Under the pieces are notes generated by a model that worked only from the letters and a program-made list of their open reading frames with translations, was not told where the DNA came from and did not search any database. DNA of 60,433 nt from Pseudomonadales bacterium (GTDB taxonomy: Bacteria; Pseudomonadota; Gammaproteobacteria; Pseudomonadales; Azotimanducaceae): assembly GCA_019090385.1 (NCBI GenBank), contig JAHRWB010000153.1, positions 1-60,433 on the forward strand, read 5' to 3'. The position numbers and the translations under genes are program-made. Shown piece by piece: positions 46,036-58,298 of this stretch (its first letter is position 1; each line of letters opens with the position of its first letter).

Positions 46036-47499
46036 TTACGCAGCTGTTCCACCCACTACAACTTCATCAATCTTCAGTGTTGGCTGACCAACACCCACTG
46101 GCACCGACTGCCCATCTTTACCGCAAACACCAACACCCTGATCCAGTTTTAAATCATTGCCCACCATGGAAATACGCGTCATCACTTCAGGGCCATTACC
46201 AATAATGGTCGCCCCCTTTACCGGAGCGGTGACCTTGCCATTTTCAATCAAATAAGCTTCTGTTGCCGAAAAAACAAACTGACCCGAAGTGATATCAACC
46301 TGACCACCACCAAAATTAACCGCGTACAAACCTTTGTCGACACTGGCGATAATTTCTTCCTGATCACTTTCACCCGCCAGCATATAGGTATTCGTCATCC
46401 GGGGCATGGGCAGGTGAGCATACGATTCTCTGCGACCATTACCTGTGGAGGCTACATTCATCAAACGCGCATTTAGCTTGTCGAACAAATAACCGGTCAA
46501 TATGCCGTTTTCAATCAACGTAGTGCATTGGGTCGGCTCACCTTCATCGTCCACCGAAAGGGAACCACGCCTATTTTCCATGGTTCCATTATCGACAACG
46601 GTACACAAGGACGAGGCCACTTGTTCGCCCATTTTCCCCGAAAATGCTGAGCTGCCTTTCCGATTAAAATCACCTTCCAGTCCATGACCGACCGCCTCGT
46701 GCAATAATACACCAGGCCATCCCGCACCAAGTACCACAGGCATATTACCCGCTGGCGCATCAACCGCCTCCAGGTTTACCAAAGCAATGCGGACAGCTTC
46801 ACGGGCAAACTCCATACATCGTTGCTCTTGCTCAAACCAATCTAGAGAAAAACGCCCTCCACCGCCGCTGCTACCACGCTCCTTTCTGCCTTTCTGGGCA
46901 ACAATAACGGATACATCAAGCCTCACCAGGGGACGCACATCCCCTGCCAGAGTGCCATCAGTGGCAACGATCAAACAGGTATCATGGGACGCGCTTAAGC
47001 GCACTGTGACTTCTTCTACCCGGGGATCCTGGCGACGCGCCTCCTGCTCTACTCGCATGAGCAAATCCACCTTCTGCGCCTCATCCAATGAGCGAATAGG
47101 ATCTTCAGCGCTATAGCGCGCTATTTGACCCCTGGCCCGCAGAACACAAACGGATTTATCCTGTCCCTGACGGGTAATACTTTTGGCCGCCTGTGTTGCC
47201 TGGGTCAGTGCCGGCAGCATAATATCATCTGCATAAGCAAAGCCGGTTTTCTCCCCGCTTACAGCACGTACGCCTACACCTCTGTCTGTACTGAAACCAG
47301 CATCCCGCACGATGCCATCCTCCAGCGACCAGAATTCATTGCGCGAAGCCTGAAAATAAAGCTCCCCCAAATCTATGTTGCTGGAAAGCAAACCACCCAA
47401 CAATTTCTCTATATCGCTTTGCCGAAGCTCTGCGGGCACCCACAATTGCTCCTGTGCGGCTAGAACCAAATCAGACAGGGATTCTCCCGTTGTACTCAT
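46036..47499 (-). CDS. tldD: Metalloprotease TldD
   Basis: TldD carries the zinc-protease active site of the TldD/TldE pair. The 487-residue protein has the HExxH-type motif [18 protein letters not shown] near residue 265 and the family end with [17 protein letters not shown] and [15 protein letters not shown]. It overlaps the yhdP stop as ATGA. A nitrilase-family gene, which separates tldD from yhdP in Pseudomonas, is absent. Confidence 0.97.
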   Translation of the reverse strand: MSTTGESLSDLVLAAQEQLWVPAELRQSDIEKLLGGLLSSNIDLGELYFQASRNEFWSLEDGIVRDAGFSTDRGVGVRAVSGEKTGFAYADDIMLPALTQATQAAKSITRQGQDKSVCVLRARGQIARYSAEDPIRSLDEAQKVDLLMRVEQEARRQDPRVEEVTVRLSASHDTCLIVATDGTLAGDVRPLVRLDVSVIVAQKGRKERGSSGGGGRFSLDWFEQEQRCMEFAREAVRIALVNLEAVDAPAGNMPVVLGAGWPGVLLHEAVGHGLEGDFNRKGSSAFSGKMGEQVASSLCTVVDNGTMENRRGSLSVDDEGEPTQCTTLIENGILTGYLFDKLNARLMNVASTGNGRRESYAHLPMPRMTNTYMLAGESDQEEIIASVDKGLYAVNFGGGQVDITSGQFVFSATEAYLIENGKVTAPVKGATIIGNGPEVMTRISMVGNDLKLDQGVGVCGKDGQSVPVGVGQPTLKIDEVVVGGTAA

Positions 47500-50400
47500 G
47501 CTGCCTCCGGCATTAAATTATCAGTCGATTGACTGTCATCTGCTTTTTTTTCCACAGTATCATCGCTCATGGTTTTCTCCTCAACAGAGTCCTGGACCTC
47601 ATTGAGATCACTTTGCATATTATTGGTAAACAGTCCGTCAAATTCGACTTTCGGATTGTCCAATGTCCCGGTGATTTGATATCGCGCACTACTAAACATG
47701 TCCAGTGGTTTTTCAATGATTTTTCCACCAACAAGAATACCCAGCCCTACCACTGGATTAGCCACCGCTGCCCAGGCTGCATACCATGGCAACCCCTTGG
47801 TAACGGGTAGTGTTACAATCATTGTATTGTTCAGAGTATTATTTTTTAGATCCACATCGCCCATGATTTCAAATTTACCGCTACTGCCGCTCACCTTCAT
47901 TGACTCAATAAACGTCATTTTGCCACTATCAAATTCAGTAACAGCTGAAACTTTATCAAATTCAATACCCTTGCCAAACACATCGGTAAAATTACCGCTC
48001 AAGCGTTTGGCGGCCTTGTTAAAATTCATTAAGGTCAAAATTCTGAGGGGCCCAGTTGCACCTTCCAAATCAACAAACTCCCCGTCAGTCAGTTTATAAC
48101 TTAATATTCCATCAAGCTCTTCCAATGTAAAATTCAAAGGCGAACCCGGCCAGGAAAGGTCTGCATTAAGACGCAATTTTTTACTGCGCATACTAGGCGC
48201 ATAATCCCAGCGGGGAAGAATATCAGCTAAATCACCTCCATCAACTACTCCATCAAACACTGTACGATTGAGCAAAGTTTGCCATACAAGCCCCGTCTCA
48301 GAGCGAATATTTAGCCCCTTCATTTCTGCTTCCACGTTTAAAAAGGCTATAAAGTCATCAGACCTTCGAATGTCAAATGCCCAAGCACCATAGTTTTCCT
48401 CGCCTACAAAAATCTGATCTATCACTACGTCTATATCTACCAGACGATCGATATTGAAATCGATAAGCGGATCTTCGCTTACGCCGCTCAATGTGCTTTC
48501 TGCATCTACAATCGCTAACTCGTCTTGGGGCAGTTCGGTCTCTTCTGGTAGAAATAGCCTGGCTATATGAAGTTTGGGAGGCAGGTCTGGTAGTTTTGTG
48601 TAACTACCCGTCAGATTTCTGGATACACCGGTCAACTCCGTGGACCCTGCGCCACCACGTCCTTGCAACATGACGTTATCAAAAACTAACTCATCGTCTC
48701 CGACCTCGGCCAATAACAAGTTGTGGACCGACCAGGGGAAAGTGATTTCTTCACCGAAAGTAGAGTCATTTTGTCCACCTGATTGTCCACTGGGCGAGTT
48801 TTCATCAGGAGCAGACAAATCGAGTGAGGACAATTTTCCTGTTATAACAAATTCGTCTCCGATGTCCTGCAAGGCCAAGGGCGGCTCCCCAATACCCAGA
48901 GAGCCTTTAACAAATATATTCTCCTCAAACAGCCACCAGGCATCAGCAACACCGAAAATATCCATATCCAGCATTATGCTTGAATCAGAAAAGCCAGCAT
49001 TGACTCGCATCTCCCAAACATCTTCAGAGGTTTTATATAACTCAGCAGGAAGGTCCAACGAAACCCCCTCTAAAGTACTGAAAACACTTAGCGTAGTGCT
49101 GCGCTCACTGGCCGGATATATGAGTAACTCAGTTTCAAGGCCCATCTCTCCTTTGGCAAGACCTGCGTGATTAACTTCTAACCACTCGCTTAAGTTATCA
49201 ATACTTGCTCGCCCCTTCGTATTTAGATGAATTACATCGTCACGGGTTTCAAAATGCAAAGTACTGGCATTGTCAAACATGCTACCGGTTAGATCCGAAC
49301 TCTTTATATTGTGGGGATAGGCATATTCCACAGACCCATGTAGAGCGCTAACCTGTAAGCCTATATCAGGCATATCCAGAAAAGCATCTTCCAGGGTCAT
49401 ATTCACTGCTGCACTGAGTGCTCGCTGCGGTTCCGTTACCGGAATACTACCGGCAATGCGAAAAGCCATATTTCCCCCGGCGGCCCAGCTTTGGTCTATA
49501 AATGACAACGAATCAGACAGCGGGCTTTGACGTATAAAAGCTAAAGCGGACTTTAAATCACCCTGCGCCAGAGCCGAGAACTCTACATAAGCAGCACTAC
49601 GCGGCAACAGCACCTCGACCTGACTAAGCGCAATACTCAAAGATTTCGCCGAAACCAATTTAGCTTCTATATGGGTAGGCGTTAGATAAATATCCCCACT
49701 CATTTCATCAATCGAGGGCCAAGACGGCTCATAGGCAATTTCCGCGTTTGAGACATTTAGATGCATAACTACCTGACGGGGTGACAAACGCGATGGAGGT
49801 GCTCGCACAGCACCATGATAGATAAACAGACCAGAGTTTATTTCACCATCCTGTGCTGCATCCTCAAGCCAGGTTTTCACATTCTGCTGCAAGTTAAAGG
49901 GCAGAAACTGCTTCCCGGAGAGTACGCTCAAACGCTCGACCTGGGCTTGTACCAGCAAATGCTGATCCTCTATTTTTTCAGTTCGCGTAATTGCAAAACC
50001 ACCTTCAACATTAGCGTCACCAAGCTTTATAAATAAATCGTGCCCCACAATTCCAACATACCCGGGCTGATAATAAATCAGCACACTGCCTTCCACACTA
50101 TCCAGGGCAAACGCTTCAGAAAACAACTTCTTAAATCCTAAATGCATATTTTCAGCATCCAGATTCAAATCCACAGCCGAACGAGAAGCGATAAAATTAC
50201 CCGTCGCGTTACTGATCAATGGCACCCCTTTGAAGGGATTGAGATAGATGCCTTGAAAATTTCCAGAATAACCAAGTCCTCCAGTTCCTAAGCCAAACTG
50301 AAGTTCAAACCGGCTCAACTGCCCTTTTATTTGCAAACCATTCAGCCAAAGCGGGACAGCCTCAGTAGCGGAAAATAGTTCACGCCCCACCTTGCCTATT

Positions 50401-51479
50401 TCGCTTAAATCAATGAATGGTATGCTCAACGAAACATAAGGGCCGCCCTCATCCCGCGCAGCGCCACGAGACAGGGAAATTTGCATATCTTCGACAAGAG
50501 AACCTCCAGGCCGGGAAGTGAGTTGTTTGACAACAGCCTGTAAGCGATCCCTGGCTTCGGGAATAAATAATTGTGCGTTTAGCTCTACGCTATCCAACTG
50601 TCCAAAAGGGAGATCTAAATTTTCCAAGGCAAGACTTAAATGCCCATCTCCACCCGCTGTTTCTAAGTCCAATCGCCCAGCCATTGCCTGAATTTCACCT
50701 GAAACCTGCCACAATGCACCCAAGGCCTCGCTGACGATAAAATTCTCAGCAAAAATCTCCACTATGCCGGTCATTGCTCGCTTAGTGATACCTACATTAT
50801 CAGCATCAAAACCAGGAAAAAATGCCCCTGGTGCAATATCATATTGAAGTCTGAATTCACATTGGTCGCAATCTTGCCCGGCCAGAGGCATGGGTTGCGA
50901 ATGCACCGGACTCGCCGGTTGCGTGGAAATATAGATCTGGCCTCGATAACCGTCGATTGATTGAAGAAGCGCACTGATCGTCACAGCCTCGGAACGAAAA
51001 GCAGTTTCCTCACTCACGTCTTGCACAACCGGATAAATCCGACCCTGGCGCAAATAAACTTCAGCGGAGTATTCCAGGAAACTCTTAAAATCAAAGTTGG
51101 TTTTCCCAACACTCCGACCCAACAATGTCAGCCCACCCTGAACATCACGCGTAATAGCAATATTGAGCTCATCAACACGCAATTGAGCCGCCACAACACG
51201 ATTTCGGAGCAAGCTGTGAAGCACATCGAGCTCAAAATATATGCCCCCGGCATTACCCCCGGTAAAACGCACTCGCTCAAGCTTTAAAACAGGATTGAAG
51301 CCTTGCCAGCTGCCGGACAAACCTTCCAAAACCGTGCCTGACTCCTCGAGCGCTCGATTTATTCTGGGCTCCATGTTCTCCAACAGGAACATAGACAAGC
51401 GTCCCCCACCTTGCAGCATGGCAATCAACAAAGCTATAACAACCACGGAGCGCAGGAAAATGCGTAATAAAAACGACAA
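47496..51479 (-). CDS. yhdP: AsmA-like phospholipid-transport protein YhdP
   Basis: YhdP is a giant AsmA-family protein thought to form a periplasmic lipid bridge to the outer membrane, partly redundant with TamB and YdbH. The 1327-residue protein has an N-terminal membrane anchor (about 7-25), a long beta-rich repeat body and the C-terminal DUF3971/AsmA-like segment with [27 protein letters not shown]. It works in the same process as the Mla and Lpt systems in this window. Confidence 0.95.
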   Translation of the reverse strand: MSFLLRIFLRSVVVIALLIAMLQGGGRLSMFLLENMEPRINRALEESGTVLEGLSGSWQGFNPVLKLERVRFTGGNAGGIYFELDVLHSLLRNRVVAAQLRVDELNIAITRDVQGGLTLLGRSVGKTNFDFKSFLEYSAEVYLRQGRIYPVVQDVSEETAFRSEAVTISALLQSIDGYRGQIYISTQPASPVHSQPMPLAGQDCDQCEFRLQYDIAPGAFFPGFDADNVGITKRAMTGIVEIFAENFIVSEALGALWQVSGEIQAMAGRLDLETAGGDGHLSLALENLDLPFGQLDSVELNAQLFIPEARDRLQAVVKQLTSRPGGSLVEDMQISLSRGAARDEGGPYVSLSIPFIDLSEIGKVGRELFSATEAVPLWLNGLQIKGQLSRFELQFGLGTGGLGYSGNFQGIYLNPFKGVPLISNATGNFIASRSAVDLNLDAENMHLGFKKLFSEAFALDSVEGSVLIYYQPGYVGIVGHDLFIKLGDANVEGGFAITRTEKIEDQHLLVQAQVERLSVLSGKQFLPFNLQQNVKTWLEDAAQDGEINSGLFIYHGAVRAPPSRLSPRQVVMHLNVSNAEIAYEPSWPSIDEMSGDIYLTPTHIEAKLVSAKSLSIALSQVEVLLPRSAAYVEFSALAQGDLKSALAFIRQSPLSDSLSFIDQSWAAGGNMAFRIAGSIPVTEPQRALSAAVNMTLEDAFLDMPDIGLQVSALHGSVEYAYPHNIKSSDLTGSMFDNASTLHFETRDDVIHLNTKGRASIDNLSEWLEVNHAGLAKGEMGLETELLIYPASERSTTLSVFSTLEGVSLDLPAELYKTSEDVWEMRVNAGFSDSSIMLDMDIFGVADAWWLFEENIFVKGSLGIGEPPLALQDIGDEFVITGKLSSLDLSAPDENSPSGQSGGQNDSTFGEEITFPWSVHNLLLAEVGDDELVFDNVMLQGRGGAGSTELTGVSRNLTGSYTKLPDLPPKLHIARLFLPEETELPQDELAIVDAESTLSGVSEDPLIDFNIDRLVDIDVVIDQIFVGEENYGAWAFDIRRSDDFIAFLNVEAEMKGLNIRSETGLVWQTLLNRTVFDGVVDGGDLADILPRWDYAPSMRSKKLRLNADLSWPGSPLNFTLEELDGILSYKLTDGEFVDLEGATGPLRILTLMNFNKAAKRLSGNFTDVFGKGIEFDKVSAVTEFDSGKMTFIESMKVSGSSGKFEIMGDVDLKNNTLNNTMIVTLPVTKGLPWYAAWAAVANPVVGLGILVGGKIIEKPLDMFSSARYQITGTLDNPKVEFDGLFTNNMQSDLNEVQDSVEEKTMSDDTVEKKADDSQSTDNLMPEAA

Positions 51480-51576
51480 TGAATAGTTTCCAGATTAGGG
51501 GATATTTTTAGACACTCATTGTAAGCCTAAATTCAGGGCCAAAGCACACTATCACTTGGCAAAACATGGCTTTTAA

Positions 51577-51770
51577 TAAACAGCCCTGAGCAGATCTTAT
51601 AAACAGCCCTGAGCAGATCTTATAAACAGCCCTGAGCGGATCTTATAAACAGCCCTGAGCAGATCTTGTAAACAGCCCTGAGCGGAATCTTGTAAATAGC
51701 CCTGAGCGGATCTTGTAAACAGCCCTGAGCGGAATCTTGTAAACAGCCCTGAGCGGATCTTGTAAACAGC
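51577..51770 (+). repeat. Repeat array B (core TAAACAGCCCTGAGC), between yhdP and rng
   Basis: Eight copies start at 51577, 51600, 51623, 51646, 51669, 51693, 51716 and 51740, with a truncated ninth (TAAACAGC) at 51763-51770. Period is 23 bp or, where the spacer gains an A, 24 bp. Spacers are AGATCTTA, GGATCTTA, AGATCTTG, GGAATCTTG and GGATCTTG. Copy six reads TAAATAG. The truncated copy runs into the rng stop, whose last base it supplies. The 97 bp between yhdP and the array show nothing else. This and array A and C share the core but differ in spacer. Confidence 0.95.
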
Positions 51771-53275
51771 TATATCCTGATCAGATTAAAACGCTCACGT
51801 GAATATTCCGCTTGAGCCTGGAGCTCTACCTCAATGTAAAGTAGTTCACATTGTCTTGCGAACTGCCTAGATTCATGTTCATTCAAGGCATCAATTATCT
51901 CTTGATGCGCATGTAGTCTATACAGCCGCCGGGGAAATGCAGGAGCCGGTAGTTCATTACCGGCAGCGGTTTTTACAACAATTTGCCCTCGCCCGGCACT
52001 TTGTTCCAACACTCTAAATATTTCATAACATACACTGCGAGCGGATTTAACATAGGCTTGGCCTGCACAGGACACGCAAGCCTCACCCATTTGTCTAGCC
52101 AGGCTGTCCCGGTCCCGCTTTCTGCTCATCTCGACCAGCCCCAGACCAGAAAATCCAAACACCCGGGTTCGCGCAGGGTCCCTTTGCAGGCCTTTTTCTA
52201 ATACCTCCAGTATCTCTGAGCGATGCGCCTCCACTACCATATCTATAAAATCTATGACTATGATACCACCCAAATTTCTCAGCCTGAGTTGCCGGGGTAT
52301 TTCCTCTGCCGCTTCCAGATTCACTTTATAAATAGTTTCTTCCAGGGTCTTATTACCCATATAAGCGCCAGTATTCACATCGATAGTTACCATGGCTTCG
52401 GTCTGCTCAATAATGATAGTGCTCCCGGATTTAAGAGACACCTTGCTATTCATCACACTGAGAATATCCTGTTCAATGTTAGCAACGTCAAAAATGGCAG
52501 ACTCATCACGCCACAATTCCAGCAAATCGCTGTGCTCAGCAAGATAATGTCCTAAAAACTGATGCGCCCTATAATAGGTATCCGCATCATCTATTTTAAT
52601 CGCCGCCAGCTCATCAAAAGCCAAATCTCTGATCACCCGGATATGCTTAGGCAAATCTTCATATATCAGTCTCGGTGCACCAACACTGCCACCATCCAGA
52701 CTCTGCCACAGCTTCTTCAAATATCGTACGTCTTCCAGCAATTGCCCTTGATCAGCTGATTCAGCAAGCGTTCTCACTATAAAACCATGTGAATCGGATA
52801 TATCCAGCTCATCCCGAGCCGATTCCACCATGGCCTGCAAACGAGCTCTCTCATCAGGATCAATAATTTTTTGAGAGATGCCAATATGGGAGGAATTCAA
52901 CATCAACACCAAATACCTTGCCGCAATGGACAGATACATGGTCAACCGGGCTCCTTTATTGGCGATTTGGTCTTTGCTTACCTGAACGAATACGGATTGC
53001 CCCTCGTGCAACAAGCTGCGGATATCGTCACCACCCGGAATATCACTCACATGTAGAAATCCCGGGCGATCAATACCGGAATCATCTGAACCACCAATTT
53101 TGATAAATGCGGCCTGAATGCCCGGCATAATCCGCACAACACTGCCCAGATAGATATTGCCGACCAGGCTACTACTCGCACCACGCTCCAGATATAAAGC
53201 TTCAAGACGATCGTTGTTAAGCAGCGCTACACGAGTTTCATACTCACTGACATTGATAAGCAATTGTTCAGACAC
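51770..53275 (-). CDS. rng: Ribonuclease G
   Basis: RNase G matures the 16S rRNA 5' end and degrades some mRNAs. The start is GTG at 53275 (VSEQLLINVSEYETRVA), matching the family and overlapping the maf stop by 8 bp. The 501-residue protein has the S1 domain (about 37-120), the catalytic core with MVTIDVNTGAY and IVIDFIDM acidic residues and the zinc-link CVSC near 390. Its stop codon sits at the edge of repeat array B. Confidence 0.97.
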   Translation of the reverse strand: MSEQLLINVSEYETRVALLNNDRLEALYLERGASSSLVGNIYLGSVVRIMPGIQAAFIKIGGSDDSGIDRPGFLHVSDIPGGDDIRSLLHEGQSVFVQVSKDQIANKGARLTMYLSIAARYLVLMLNSSHIGISQKIIDPDERARLQAMVESARDELDISDSHGFIVRTLAESADQGQLLEDVRYLKKLWQSLDGGSVGAPRLIYEDLPKHIRVIRDLAFDELAAIKIDDADTYYRAHQFLGHYLAEHSDLLELWRDESAIFDVANIEQDILSVMNSKVSLKSGSTIIIEQTEAMVTIDVNTGAYMGNKTLEETIYKVNLEAAEEIPRQLRLRNLGGIIVIDFIDMVVEAHRSEILEVLEKGLQRDPARTRVFGFSGLGLVEMSRKRDRDSLARQMGEACVSCAGQAYVKSARSVCYEIFRVLEQSAGRGQIVVKTAAGNELPAPAFPRRLYRLHAHQEIIDALNEHESRQFARQCELLYIEVELQAQAEYSRERFNLIRI

Positions 53276-53846
53276 GATGCTGCCACGTATTAATGCCGAC
53301 TTTGCGTAACAGCGCTTCGGTCTCACACAGTGGCAGACCCATTATGCCACTGTGGCTACCCTCGATACGTTCGACAAAAATGGCGCCGATACCTTGAATA
53401 GCATAAGCCCCGGCTTTGTCCGCTGGCTCTCCGGTATGCCAGTAATTTTCCAGCTCAAATTTGCTCAAGATCCGAAATTTTACTTGCGAAACACTAAGTA
53501 TTGAATGACAAGTCTCGCCATTCACCAGGTACAAAGCGGTTAATACCTGATGAGTATTGCCCGACAAACCAGCAAGCATTTCCATGGCATGACGTTTATC
53601 CCTGGGTTTGCCAAAGATACACTCGTTACAAACAACAGTGGTGTCTGCTGCCAGCACAGGAGCGTCCTGGGCACCCAGGCTCTCTGCTTTCTCTCGCGCC
53701 ATTCGACGCACATAATCTACCACCGGCTCATCCACTTGTACTGATTCATCAATATCCGCCGGCTGAATTCGAAAGCGAACATTAATACTATCCAACAAGC
53801 TGGCTCTGCGTGGACTTTGTGAGGCCAGTATCAATTGTACTGCCAT
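53268..53846 (-). CDS. maf: Maf family nucleotide pyrophosphatase
   Basis: Maf proteins hydrolyse dTTP, UTP or modified nucleoside triphosphates, probably for house-cleaning. The 192-residue protein has SQSPRRASLL at 9-18 and the AADTTVV motif near 66. The neighbourhood (rng-maf-mreDCB) is that of E. coli yhdE, the dTTP/UTP type. It is 11 bp after mreD. Confidence 0.96.
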   Translation of the reverse strand: MAVQLILASQSPRRASLLDSINVRFRIQPADIDESVQVDEPVVDYVRRMAREKAESLGAQDAPVLAADTTVVCNECIFGKPRDKRHAMEMLAGLSGNTHQVLTALYLVNGETCHSILSVSQVKFRILSKFELENYWHTGEPADKAGAYAIQGIGAIFVERIEGSHSGIMGLPLCETEALLRKVGINTWQHRV

Positions 53847-53857
53847 GCGTAAAAACC

Positions 53858-54349
53858 CTAAAACCCTGTAGATTTGCTGCTACGGCGCAACACCAGATAA
53901 ACCAATGGCCAAACCAGAGCACTGGCCATGGCAACCCACAGGAATGTCATATGAAAATCCGCATTCAGGAACTGCATCCAAAGTAACATTTTCAACAGCT
54001 CGATGCACAATACTGCTCCAAATACAAAAACTGCCTGCTGAACTACCGCGTACATCCGAAGTCGTTCGTATATAGACCAGGTAACAAAAGTAAGTGCTGC
54101 CAGACAAAATGCATTAACACCCATGGGCTCACCCAACAATACATCCAAGCACAGACCCAACAACCACGCCCTGACCATGCCAACTCGATGGGGTAATTCC
54201 ATCACCCAATAGAGCATGACCAATACAACCCAGGATGGACGGAACCAGGCAAGCCAGTCGGGCGACCACTCGGGTAAGTGAAAGACCGCCAGTATCATAG
54301 CCACAAACAGACTCAACATAATGGTAATGGTGCCTGTTTCTGAACTCAC
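53858..54349 (-). CDS. mreD: Rod shape-determining protein MreD
   Basis: MreD is a membrane subunit of the elongasome. The 163-residue protein is almost entirely hydrophobic, with five to six membrane segments and the LGLCLDVLLGEPMGVNAFCL motif near 64-83 that marks the family. Its start overlaps the mreC stop as ATGA. Confidence 0.94.
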   Translation of the reverse strand: MSSETGTITIMLSLFVAMILAVFHLPEWSPDWLAWFRPSWVVLVMLYWVMELPHRVGMVRAWLLGLCLDVLLGEPMGVNAFCLAALTFVTWSIYERLRMYAVVQQAVFVFGAVLCIELLKMLLWMQFLNADFHMTFLWVAMASALVWPLVYLVLRRSSKSTGF

Positions 54350-55182
54350 TGTGTTAGACCGGGCAGTTCAGAAAAAACCAACAAAACGTGACGGCTACGA
54401 TCCAGTGCAGCGGAAGGTTTAGCCTCGATGTAGGCAAAACTCTGGGTTTCATCAACGACAACAGAGGTAACCAACCCAACCGGGTAACCGCGTGGGAATC
54501 TACCTCCCAAACCAGAACTTACCAGCAAATCCCCCGGCAGTATGTCCGCTGTAATGGGCACATACTCAAGCTCAATAACATCCTTGCGACCCGTACCAGC
54601 CGCTACCATTCGCAAATCAGTTCTGTTGACCTGCACAGGCACCGCATGGGATGGATCGGATATTTGCAATACTCGGCTTGTCGAAGCACTGATTTCAACA
54701 ACCTGCCCAAACAGTCCATGGGCATCAACCACTGCCTGACCGACGTAGACCCCATGCTGCTCGCCCTTATCCAGCACAACTTCATGACGCGAGGGCGATG
54801 GCAGAACACCGATTATTTCAGCGATCAAAACCTCAGTATTTACCTGCTCCTGGCTACCCAGCAAGCTTCTCAAGCGGGCATTTTCTTCCCGCAAACTAAT
54901 AAACTGCTGGGTTATTTGTGACAATTCCAACAAGCGGCGGCGCATGCGCATATTTTCTTCATTCAGGGTATTGCGTGACGCAATGGACTCAGACGCTTTT
55001 CCAGAAAAATAATAGGGTAACTCTGCAACAGTGTAGACTGGCACCACGATCGTCGCCAGCAACTTGCGCAAGGGCTCCAACGAAGCCGTATAAGATTCTA
55101 TGGCGAATACCAGGGAAGAAATAACCAGCAACGCAATCAACAGATAACCGGCACCAGATTCTCTGACAAAAAGCGTCTTAAT
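54346..55182 (-). CDS. mreC: Rod shape-determining protein MreC, apparent ATT start
   Basis: MreC is the periplasmic scaffold of the elongasome that activates PBP2-RodA. The frame opens after an in-frame TGA. The first codons, ATT AAG ACG CTT TTT GTC, encode (I/M)KTLFVRESG, which matches the family N terminus (MKPLF.RG), and AGAAGGAG lies nine bases before the ATT. No ATG, GTG or TTG occurs until a TTG 14 codons later, which would cut into the membrane helix. I therefore annotate ATT at 55182 (278 residues). A membrane segment (about 13-30), a coiled coil and the beta-barrel MreC domain follow. Confidence 0.85.
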   Translation of the reverse strand: MKTLFVRESGAGYLLIALLVISSLVFAIESYTASLEPLRKLLATIVVPVYTVAELPYYFSGKASESIASRNTLNEENMRMRRRLLELSQITQQFISLREENARLRSLLGSQEQVNTEVLIAEIIGVLPSPSRHEVVLDKGEQHGVYVGQAVVDAHGLFGQVVEISASTSRVLQISDPSHAVPVQVNRTDLRMVAAGTGRKDVIELEYVPITADILPGDLLVSSGLGGRFPRGYPVGLVTSVVVDETQSFAYIEAKPSAALDRSRHVLLVFSELPGLTQ

Positions 55183-55223
55183 TTTTCAGTACTCCTTCTA
55201 GGTGTACCAATTATACCGTCAAA

Positions 55224-55326
55224 TAAACAGCCCTGAGCGGGTCTTGGTAAACAGCCCTGAGCAACCCTTGGTAAACCAGCCCTGAGCGGCTCTTTATAAA
55301 CAGCCCTGAGCAACCCTTGGTAAACA
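55224..55326 (+). repeat. Repeat array C (core TAAACAGCCCTGAGC), between mreC and mreB
   Basis: Copies start at 55224, 55248, 55272 (with one extra C) and 55297, plus a truncated TAAACA at 55321-55326 that ends one base before the mreB stop triplet. Period is 24-25 bp; spacers GGGTCTTGG, AACCCTTGG and GGCTCTTTA differ from arrays A and B. The array would be transcribed within the mreBCD message, ahead of the mreC ribosome site. Confidence 0.93.
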
Positions 55327-55327
55327 A

Positions 55328-56374
<1,047 letters not shown>

Positions 56375-56515
56375 TTAGTCAAAGACCTATTCCAATGCAG
56401 CAATTAGCAATATCCTTTCGCTGGGAAATTGCATGAGAAATCGCGCGTAACTCTAGCAACGGCAAGCATTCTGAGCAAGGTTCAATTATCATAGTAGGAC
56501 GAAATTACAGCACAT

Positions 56516-56812
56516 ATGCCTAAAATGATCATAGAGTTAGAAGATCTTAAGAATCTTGCCCGTCTTGCGAAAATACATCTGGAGCCAGATGCAGAAGAAA
56601 ACTCAAAAACAGACTTAAATCGCATCATGCAAATGATCGCAGAAATGCAGTCCGTGGATACCAGCGATATCCAGCCCATGGCCAATCCCCTTGATGCAGT
56701 TCAGCGACTGCGTCTGGATAAAGTCACCGAATCGGACCATCGCGAAGAATTTCTGTCATTAACCGATCACGCACAACACGGTTTTTACACTGTGCCGCGC
56801 GTTATAGAGTAA
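56516..56812 (+). CDS. gatC: Asp/Glu-tRNA amidotransferase subunit GatC
   Basis: GatC stabilises the GatCAB complex that converts misacylated Glu-tRNA(Gln) or Asp-tRNA(Asn). The 98-residue protein has the family pattern LKNLARLAKIHLEPD and IQPMANPLDAVQRLRLDKV. gatA starts five bases after its stop. Confidence 0.95.
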   Translation: MPKMIIELEDLKNLARLAKIHLEPDAEENSKTDLNRIMQMIAEMQSVDTSDIQPMANPLDAVQRLRLDKVTESDHREEFLSLTDHAQHGFYTVPRVIE

Positions 56813-56816
56813 ATAA

Positions 56817-58298
56817 ATGAACCCCTATGCTTCTCTGCAGATGCTGCGCAACGAATTGGATAGCCGTGCGCTTAGCAGTGTGGAACTAACACAAATGTAT
56901 CTCACACGAATCAATAAGCTGGACGCTGAATTCAATTGTTTCATTACGCTGGCCGAAGAGAAGGCCATGTTCCAAGCTGAGCAGGCAGATGCACAGATCG
57001 CCGCTGGGCAAGGCGGTGCGCTGACCGGAATCCCCATGGCTCACAAGGATATATTCCTGACCCAGGGAATCCGTACCTCCTGCGCCAGTCGCATGCTGGA
57101 CAAATTCATTGCACCGTACGACTCGACTGTCGCAAAAAAATTGAATCACGCCGGAATGGTTTGTCTGGGCAAAACCAACATGGACGAATTTGCCATGGGT
57201 TCCAGTAACGAAAACAGTTATTACGGCAGCACCAAAAACCCCTGGAATACCGAGCATGTACCGGGTGGCTCATCAGGTGGCTCGGCAGCGGCGGTAGCTG
57301 CGGCACTTGTCCCGGTAACAACTGGCACCGATACCGGCGGGTCTATCAGGCAACCTGCTGCATTTTGTGGCGTATCCGGCATAAAACCCACCTACGGACG
57401 TGTCTCACGCTATGGCATGATCGCTTTTGCATCCAGCCTGGATCAGGGCGGGGTACTCGCTCACAGCACAGCGGATATGGCCCTGATGTTGTCCGCAATG
57501 GGTGGTTTTGATGCCCAGGATTCCACCAGTGCCGACCAAAGCATGGAAGATATTCTAGCGCTGACCCGAGATTCCGAGGGTTTTGCTCTATCTGGCAAAA
57601 AAATCACCATAGGTCTGCCCAAAGAGTATCTACAAAACCTGACCAACGCGGAGCTGGAAGCGGTATACCAAAACGTTCAATCAGTTTTTTCCGGTCAGGG
57701 CATTGAGTTTCGCGACGTTTCACTTCCCCATACGCATGTAGCAGTACCGACATACTATGTATTAGCCAGCGCAGAGGCTTCCACTAACCTGTCCAGATAT
57801 GACGGCGTACGTTACGGGCATCGTTGCGAGTCACCAAAAAACCTTGAAGACTTATACGTACGCTCCAGATCCGAGGGTTTTGGAGAGGAAGTAAAACGCA
57901 GAATTCTGACCGGCACCTACACACTGTCTGTTGGTTACTATGATGCGTATTATGTACAAGCACAAAAAGTACGCCGCCTGATAGCAAACGATTTTACCAA
58001 GGTATTTAGTGAGGTCGACCTGCTGATGACACCCACTACGCCGTCACCCGCATTTAAAATTGGTCAGCTTTCCAAAGACCCTGTAGAAATGTATCACCAG
58101 GATGTTTTTACTATTCCTGCCAGCCTGGCCGGCCTGCCATCTATGTCTATACCCTGTGGCATGCAGGAAGGTTTACCTTTGGGATTGCAGTTGATAGCCC
58201 CGCATTTTAAAGAAGCGCTATTGCTTAAAATCGGCAATCTATTCCAGCAACATACCGACTGGCACACGCAGTATCCAGAAACAGGACAAAACTTATGA
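56817..58298 (+). CDS. gatA: Asp/Glu-tRNA amidotransferase subunit GatA
   Basis: GatA is the amidase that releases ammonia from glutamine. The 493-residue amidase-signature protein has the Ser-cisSer-Lys triad: Lys77 in MAHKDIF, the GSSGGS stretch at 151-156 and the nucleophile Ser176 in [13 protein letters not shown]. It overlaps gatB by ATGA. Confidence 0.98.
   Translation: MNPYASLQMLRNELDSRALSSVELTQMYLTRINKLDAEFNCFITLAEEKAMFQAEQADAQIAAGQGGALTGIPMAHKDIFLTQGIRTSCASRMLDKFIAPYDSTVAKKLNHAGMVCLGKTNMDEFAMGSSNENSYYGSTKNPWNTEHVPGGSSGGSAAAVAAALVPVTTGTDTGGSIRQPAAFCGVSGIKPTYGRVSRYGMIAFASSLDQGGVLAHSTADMALMLSAMGGFDAQDSTSADQSMEDILALTRDSEGFALSGKKITIGLPKEYLQNLTNAELEAVYQNVQSVFSGQGIEFRDVSLPHTHVAVPTYYVLASAEASTNLSRYDGVRYGHRCESPKNLEDLYVRSRSEGFGEEVKRRILTGTYTLSVGYYDAYYVQAQKVRRLIANDFTKVFSEVDLLMTPTTPSPAFKIGQLSKDPVEMYHQDVFTIPASLAGLPSMSIPCGMQEGLPLGLQLIAPHFKEALLLKIGNLFQQHTDWHTQYPETGQNL

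Noticed and set aside
51577-51770. Possible CRISPR array
   Set aside because: The period is only 23-24 bp and the 8-9 bp between cores is nearly constant within the array, not unique spacer sequence; no cas genes are nearby.
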